DNA of 64,000 bases from Lithospermum erythrorhizon. Lineage: Eukaryota > Streptophyta > Magnoliopsida > Boraginales > Boraginaceae. A model generated the notes under the pieces. That model saw only the letters and a program-made list of their open reading frames with translations, searched no databases and was not told where the DNA came from. The position numbers were made by a program, and so were the translations under genes. Positions 58,198 to 64,000 of this stretch are shown here, one piece after another (position 1 is the stretch's first letter; the number at the start of each line of letters is the position of its first letter). The stretch covers positions 62,001-126,000 of the forward strand of contig JADFUC010001133.1 of the NCBI GenBank assembly GCA_019722365.1, in the 5' to 3' direction.

Positions 58198-60158
58198 ATG
58201 GCTCTTCAAGCAACTTCAATACTTCCTTCAGCACTCTGCATCCACAAAGAGGTAGATTCATGTCCCAATATTAATGTCACAATTCAATTTCAACAAGAGT
58301 TGTTACATGCATGTACTTTTTTGTGTTCATAGGGAAGGTCAAATACTAGTCTCAAGGACACATCTCTGTTTGGAGTAGCATTGCCAAGCAACTTGAGAGG
58401 TGATTCTTGGAATTCTCAAACATGGAAGAAGGTAATGAGGAAGCTTGTTGCTTGAATGTTGTAAACATTAATATTATCTTATGTTATTTGTCTGTGAAGC
58501 ATGATAGTTGAACCAAGAAAGAAACTAAAGTCTTGCTAAGGTTTTGTTGCCACTCTAATAATTCAATATTCTCTACTAGTTGTGAATGATAGTTTGGTGC
58601 ACTTTCAATTTTGTCATCTAAAGATCCTTAGGAGATTAAGTGCAACTTTCTCTTAGAAATGGCGACTAGATAAGAGGACGATAATATCGAACTAGTCTAG
58701 TAGTTATGAATCCATCCATAGTAGAAGTCATGAAATGAATACAACTTATTGATATTTAAGAATAGAGATGGCATCCTGGGTTTTCGTAGTTCCATCTTCC
58801 AATTCTAGGATTTACAAAACTTATGACCACCTGAATCAGTTAAATTTCTACTGTACTGATACAATTTAATGCATTTCCAACAAGTTGAAATGAAAATTGC
58901 TCTAGTTTAAGCACAGTTGTCTTCACCTTGTAGGAAAAGGTCGTTGCTGTTGGACCAATAAGAGCACAAACAGTTTCAACTACTCCTAATACCACCCAGG
59001 CTGCACCAAAAGAGAAGAAAACTCTTAGAAAAGGCAATGTAGTAATAACTGGAGCCTCTTCAGGACTAGGTCTAGCAACTGCCAAGGCTTTAGCCGAAAC
59101 AGGAAAATGGCATGTTATAATGGCATGCCGAGACTTCCTCAAGGCTGAGAGAGCCGCTAAAAAAGTTGGGATTTCGAAAGCAAACTATACTGTTATGCAT
59201 CTTGATCTCGCCTCTCTTGAAAGTGTGCGTCAATTTGTCGATAACCTACGTCGTTCAGAGAAGCCAATCGATTGCCTGGTCTGTAATGCTGCAGTCTACT
59301 TACCGACAGCTAAAGAGCCCACATATACTGCTGAAGGGTTTGAGCTTAGTGTTGGCACTAATCATCTTGGTCATTTCCTACTATCACGGTTGCTGCTAGA
59401 TGACATGAAACAATCAGATTTCCCGTCCAAGCGTATGATCATTGTTGGCTCCATCACAGGTACCTGTCAATCAACCAAATTGAATCACAACAGAAATTCA
59501 TTATGTCCTATACGAACCATAATCTAATCTTACTTCTCTGTGTCAGGAAATACCAATACCTTGGCAGGAAATGTACCACCAAAGGCTAACTTGGGAGATC
59601 TGAGGGGCCTTGCTGCAGGGTTGGATGGAGTGAACAGTTCGGCCATGATAGATGGAGGTGAATTTGATGGTGCCAAGGCGTACAAAGACAGCAAAGTCTG
59701 CAACATGCTCACTATGCAAGAACTCCACCGTCGTTACCATGAGGAGACAGAAATCACCTTTGCTTCTCTCTACCCCGGTTGCATTGCTGAAACAGGCTTG
59801 TTTAGGAATCACATTGCGTTGTTCAGGACTCTGTTCCCACCATTCCAGAAGTACATTACCAAAGGTTATGTTTCTGAAGAAGAAGCTGGTAAAAGACTTG
59901 CCCAGGTAAATCAATTTCAATTCTGTAAAACATTGTTGATTGTTTCCTTTCAAAAGTAACCCTTACGAGCAAACAGAACCTAACAAGGTTTGTTTCTTCC
60001 AGGTCGTGTTTGACCCAAGCCTAACAAAATCTGGAGTATACTGGAGCTGGAACAAAAACTCCGCCTCATTTGAGAATCAGCTTTCTAAAGAAGCCAGTGA
60101 CACTGAGAAGGCACGTAAATTATGGGAAGTCAGTGAAAAGTTAGTTGGATTGGCTTAG
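58198..60158 (+). CDS. POR: Light-dependent protochlorophyllide oxidoreductase, five exons, 397 aa
   Basis: Exons 58198-58251, 58333-58431, 58934-59459, 59547-59905 and 60003-60158 join in frame through GT-AG introns to give 397 residues, the usual POR length. The enzyme reduces protochlorophyllide to chlorophyllide with NADPH and light, in plastids. The first about 65 residues ([14 protein letters not shown]...) are Ser/Thr-rich and low in acidic residues, a chloroplast transit peptide. The mature SDR part shows [15 protein letters not shown] (NADPH binding), [57 protein letters not shown], the YKDSK catalytic Tyr/Lys pair, [13 protein letters not shown] and a C-terminal [12 protein letters not shown]. 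Whether it is PORA, B or C is not decided; genomic context favours PORC. Nothing appears broken. Confidence 0.95.
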
Positions 60159-61496
60159 GGAAGAGAACGAAACATGCATCTGCAAACTACATTTGAGCTT
60201 AATTATGAATTGAGTATACACTTAGGTGGGCAGCTCAATTCTCTGAAGTGCGGCGTGTTATCTTAGAATTCACTGTGAGCACAGAATTTTGAGATGGAGA
60301 TAGTAGCATTCAAATCTTTTCAGTAAGCAAACCTTATGTAGAATTTCAATCTGGTCTACTGAAAGCCCAGAAGTATTCAAAATAAGTTTACAAGCAGAAA
60401 TCTTCATCTAAAGTAAAAACCTATTACGTAACTAAAAGGAGCATCACATCAAAGTCAAACAACAATTTGTATGCTACTGAAATAGAACAAACTTCAGAAA
60501 ATAAGCTCCATACCTTTAGAAAGTATGCTGCTGCAAGCAAGCTGACCATAACAAACCAGCAAATTTGAGATTGTTAAATTCATCAATTAGCACCAAGCAT
60601 CCAATAACGATAATCAATAACAAAGAGACCAAGCGTTACCATTCAGAGCTGATCTTACAACCAAGCTAAGTACCACCAAGAGAATGTTGAAAACATCTAA
60701 ATCCAGACTGTAGGAGTAAGCTCTATTAAGCACTCGCCTCTCACTATTTAAAGTTTGGAGCCTAGCCAATGAAAGCCACAGCTCTACAGACAACAGGCAG
60801 CATTCAACATCAACCAACAACATCCTTGAGTCATCAACCCCTCCATTACTCGTCCCTCAATATCTCATAAACAGCACTATAAGAAACTTTACCTACTCTT
60901 GTTCGTATCAGTAAGATGTTCAATGAAGCACAAGGGTTCCATCATATATATTCCAGAAGTACAACTCAATGGCTATTCCTTGGCCAAGCATGGTTTGCAT
61001 CAACGACAGTATGAAGGTCAAAAGATACAGGCCTAACATTTTATTTTGACAAGATGCCTGAATATACTCCGCTATCAACCATCAACTAAACACAACAATT
61101 TATTTTCTTTAGCTGGCACCATACTCTATGTTGTAATATATTTTACTCAATCAACAAATATACTCGTTATCTTTTGTGCAATTCCACAACTAAAAAGTTG
61201 AATAAAAACAAAGCATTCACAACCACTTAGAAGAAGTTGCTACATTACAACAAAACTAGGAAGAACTTGCTACATTACAACAATTTCTGAATGAGATACA
61301 TTTTGCCGTAGTAGTTCCAAAATTCTCAGATCATAGATAGGGCAATTGTTATTTCTCATGTATGATGAAGATACAACCTCACAGATGGATATTGAGCATA
61401 TGCTTTTGTTCTACGAAGTTTATTCAAGAGCCTGATCCATCATCAACTAAAATCAGAAGTTTCATATTTTCTCATTCTGGCATCATCGGTATACTT
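60159..61496. other. Convergent intergenic region between POR and the LanC-like gene
   Basis: Holds the 3' UTRs of the two convergent genes. A 29-base direct repeat at about 61228-61286 contains AGTTGCTACATTACAACAA and then ACTTGCTACATTACAACAA. No further gene seen. Confidence 0.5.
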
Positions 61497-63917
61497 CTAA
61501 AATTCATAAGCTGGGAATCTGGCATTATTTGGTTCGACCATGTCAAGGAAGAGATAAGCCATACCACCAATACCTTCAAACAACGAGTATCGGCTGTCTC
61601 CTCCATGCATCTCTCCATTAGACATAAGCTTGTGAGCTCGGTCTAACAGAAAGCAACTGAAAGCTTTGGCTTTATACAAATGTTCCGCATTTCCAGTTAG
61701 CCGATAAAGAGAGAGGAAACTATAAGCATTCCCACTAATGCCATGACAGATGCCAACACGCTTGAGAAGACCTCGATTCCACACAACCTCTGCAGCATCT
61801 ATAGCTGCCTGTGTAAATTCTTTATCCCCAAAAACCTATCATATCAGAACTCGGTTTAAAGCTTACAACCAAAGCATCAAATGCTACGCATAATTTGAAA
61901 GTATAGAGAGAATGGAAAAACGCCGTATTGCCTCCTCCAGTATGTCCCTATTTCAATTGGTTAATTCATTGACTTCAAATGAACACTTTACAGCAGTACA
62001 AACTGATATCAGCATAGCATTGCTTACAGACATCAACCCTCCTAAAAATATCAGGAAAAAAAAAATAGAACTTCATTTTTCTAAAACTTAAAAAAAAAAT
62101 TCATGAGTCCATCCCCAAGAATTGAGAACCATTAACCAACCTTTCGATATAAACTCAAAACATTATAAGGATACTTCTCTTCTTTGATATGCAGTTCATG
62201 CACAACAATGTATATCATCGAATGCACTTACTATTTTTACCACTGAATAATACTCCGTAACTCCGTAGTAGATTAACATTTACTAATAGAGTTACCTCAG
62301 CTGCTTTCACAAGAGTTAGTATTACTCCAGGAGCTCCATGACACCAATGAACAAGTGCATCTCTCCTTCTATCTTCCTCACTAGTAGGATAGTTACTAGT
62401 GGGCAAACGATTCTCAATCATGTATTTAAGAGTCTGTTTGACATCTTCTGATTCGTCTGGCTTGAGATCAAAATGCAGCAAAACATGCATGATCCCTGCT
62501 AACCCATGAGCTGCTCCCCAGTATCTTTCACCATACCATTCAAACATCAATGAGCTTCTACCTTTCCCATCGAACCTTCTTCCGTTCTTGAAAATTTCAT
62601 TGACGATAGAACCCTAAGACGCAGATATGAACATTAACCATAACTATGAATATTTTAAATATAACAACAATAATAATACAATATCATAATGAGACAATAA
62701 GACCATATACCATGTAAGCAGATGATATAGTTTCCTTGCCCACATGCTGATTGATAAACAAGCATGCCCATAAGTACCCTGCCCTTCCATACAATAACTC
62801 GTCTGGCTCATTCGAAGTTATTGTAATCTGGTTTCATTGGCACTCAAATTAACCAAGAATGAAGCTTTTTTTTAAAACAACCTAAGAAAATTCAAAGACG
62901 AGCTCAAGACAACTAAAAATACAATTAGGGACAAACCTCTTTGAATTGTGCCAAATGATATTGAAGCAACTTATCATCACCCAGGAACTTAGCAACCACA
63001 GCCCCTAACGCACATACCCCAGCTCTCCCACATAAAAACGTAACATCCCTGAAATTAACCAACAGCGCCATATTACCATTGAAACGCCCCAATAAAATTG
63101 TCAATCAGAAAAATAAATAATCTTTTCCCACAGATTATAACAACTAAATAACTCACAGCTCACATAGCACTCAAAAAATGCAATAACCAATACCACTATG
63201 AATTTGTGCTCCAACTCTTGAAATCCCTAAAACAAACACCCCACTCCCTAAAAGAAACATACAATCCATATTATCCATTTCAGGCTTCAATCACTAACGT
63301 ACCATTAACTAAACAAGCAAATATGATAGCCAAACGATTGACAACTCGGTCCCACATTAGTTGATTAATAACCTCCGAATATATCAACAAGGTACTAAAC
63401 TTTATCCATCTACAAAAAATTAATTTTAGATAAGTTCCGGGTTTTATCCCATATATAACCAATTGATTTTAGTACCTTATTATATATTCTTAACTCTTAA
63501 CAAAAACTACAATATACTGCAACAACTTCTATTTAAAAAATCCATAAATTACCTGGAGTGAAGAGAAGCAGCATCACAAGCTTCAACTACTTGACAACAA
63601 AGTTGAAGATCATTTATATTTTGAGTCACCATAAATGATTTAAACAGCAAAAAAGCAGTACCAAGTGTTCCAGAATATAGTGTAAAGTCTTCAACTTGTT
63701 TGCCACATGTTTGCAGCACTACTGTTTCCTTCAAATCCAAAGCAGCCCTTTTCAGCTTCTCTGATATTATTGAATATGGCATTGAGAGGAGACTAAACAG
63801 AGCTTCATCTGTACCCTGTTTAGGAATTGTTTGGTGCACTAAAGTATGCTGGTTTTGTAATATTGAAGTTTCTTGAACAAAATTTGGCATTAAATTGGGG
63901 AAAAATCTAGTTGCCAT
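61497..63917 (-). CDS. GCL2: LanC-like protein (GCR2/GCL family), five exons, 416 aa
   Basis: Exons read on the minus strand are 63917-63553, 63048-62937, 62827-62711, 62613-62296 and 61835-61497. Phases match and the introns are GT-AG. The 416-residue product is a complete eukaryotic LanC-like protein with the seven-fold repeat of the LanC barrel. Visible repeat motifs are LYSGTLGTAF, LCGRAGV, LYGRAGYLW, WGAAHGLAGIM, WCHGAPGV, ICHGISGNAY and LFEGIGGMAY. Zinc ligands of the family are present: Cys in HWCHG and Cys-His in ICHG. Plant members were once proposed as ABA receptors; mammalian LanC-like proteins add glutathione to dehydroamino acids, so a thioether-forming role is plausible. It is convergent with POR. 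The symbol is by similarity and by recalled synteny; GCL1 or GCR2 are alternatives. The start is the first ATG, 83 bases from the window end, so the promoter lies outside. Confidence 0.93.
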
Positions 63918-64000
63918 GCTCAGATGTTCCTTTTTTAATTGGAAATTTGTTTATTGGGTTCTGAGTTTATCTGATTGATGAATTCTTCTGTTACTTAAAA

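Noticed and set aside
59530..59953. Minus-strand frames opposite POR exon 4
   Set aside because: Antisense shadows of a highly conserved coding exon.
60614..60823. 69-codon minus-strand frame between POR and LanC-like
   Set aside because: No domain, no promoter, and Leu-rich composition typical of chance frames in AT-rich DNA.
1..64000. CRISPR arrays, operons, phage or plasmid features
   Set aside because: The window is plant nuclear DNA with spliced genes. No regularly spaced repeats or bacterial gene organisation are present.

Overview
The window is nuclear DNA of a flowering plant, most likely a eudicot. The evidence is spliced genes with GT-AG introns and plant-only families: protochlorophyllide oxidoreductase with a chloroplast transit peptide, an AP2/ERF factor of the DREB A-6 type, a clade E PP2C, a plant ELMO-domain protein and a plant LanC-like protein. 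Intergenic DNA is very AT-rich and packed with decayed transposons. I could not fix the species.

Eight protein-coding genes can be supported. On the minus strand: an O-fucosyltransferase family gene (0.3-1.6 kb), a small secreted cell-wall protein (6.0-6.3 kb), a five-exon clade E PP2C (9.8-13.1 kb), an ELMO-domain gene (21.7-25.2 kb) and a five-exon LanC-like gene (61.5-63.9 kb). On the plus strand: a small orphan gene (29.7-30.0 kb), a single-exon ERF053/054-like factor (40.1-41.4 kb) and a five-exon POR gene (58.2-60.2 kb). I worked out exon joins for the PP2C, ELMO, POR and LanC-like genes by following reading phase across GT-AG sites. All joins keep frame; one PP2C join looks one residue short.

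Between the genes lie a decayed mudrA-like MULE (about 16.3-19.8 kb), elements with long terminal inverted repeats (27.3-28.4 and 30.2-30.9 kb) and a relative of the first at 56.8-57.1 kb. There are also three related MITE-like copies (31.8-34.0 kb), a tRNA-derived SINE-like element (7.6 kb) and two members of an unclassified repeat family (about 2.8-4.95 and 44.0-46.1 kb). A PIF/Harbinger element (46.1-52.0 kb) appears to be split by a solo LTR, and part of a second Harbinger copy sits just upstream of the ERF gene.

The genes do not form a pathway. From memory, their order resembles two Arabidopsis segments interleaved: At1g03590/03620/03630 (PP2C, ELMO, PORC) and At2g20770/20870/20880 (LanC-like GCL2, cell-wall protein, ERF053). 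That would fit an ancestral block later split by reciprocal gene loss. I found no convincing new biological system. The most interesting items are this interleaved synteny, the nested Harbinger/LTR structure with readable transposase catalytic residues, the unclassified repeat family, and the orphan gene with a clear TATA box.
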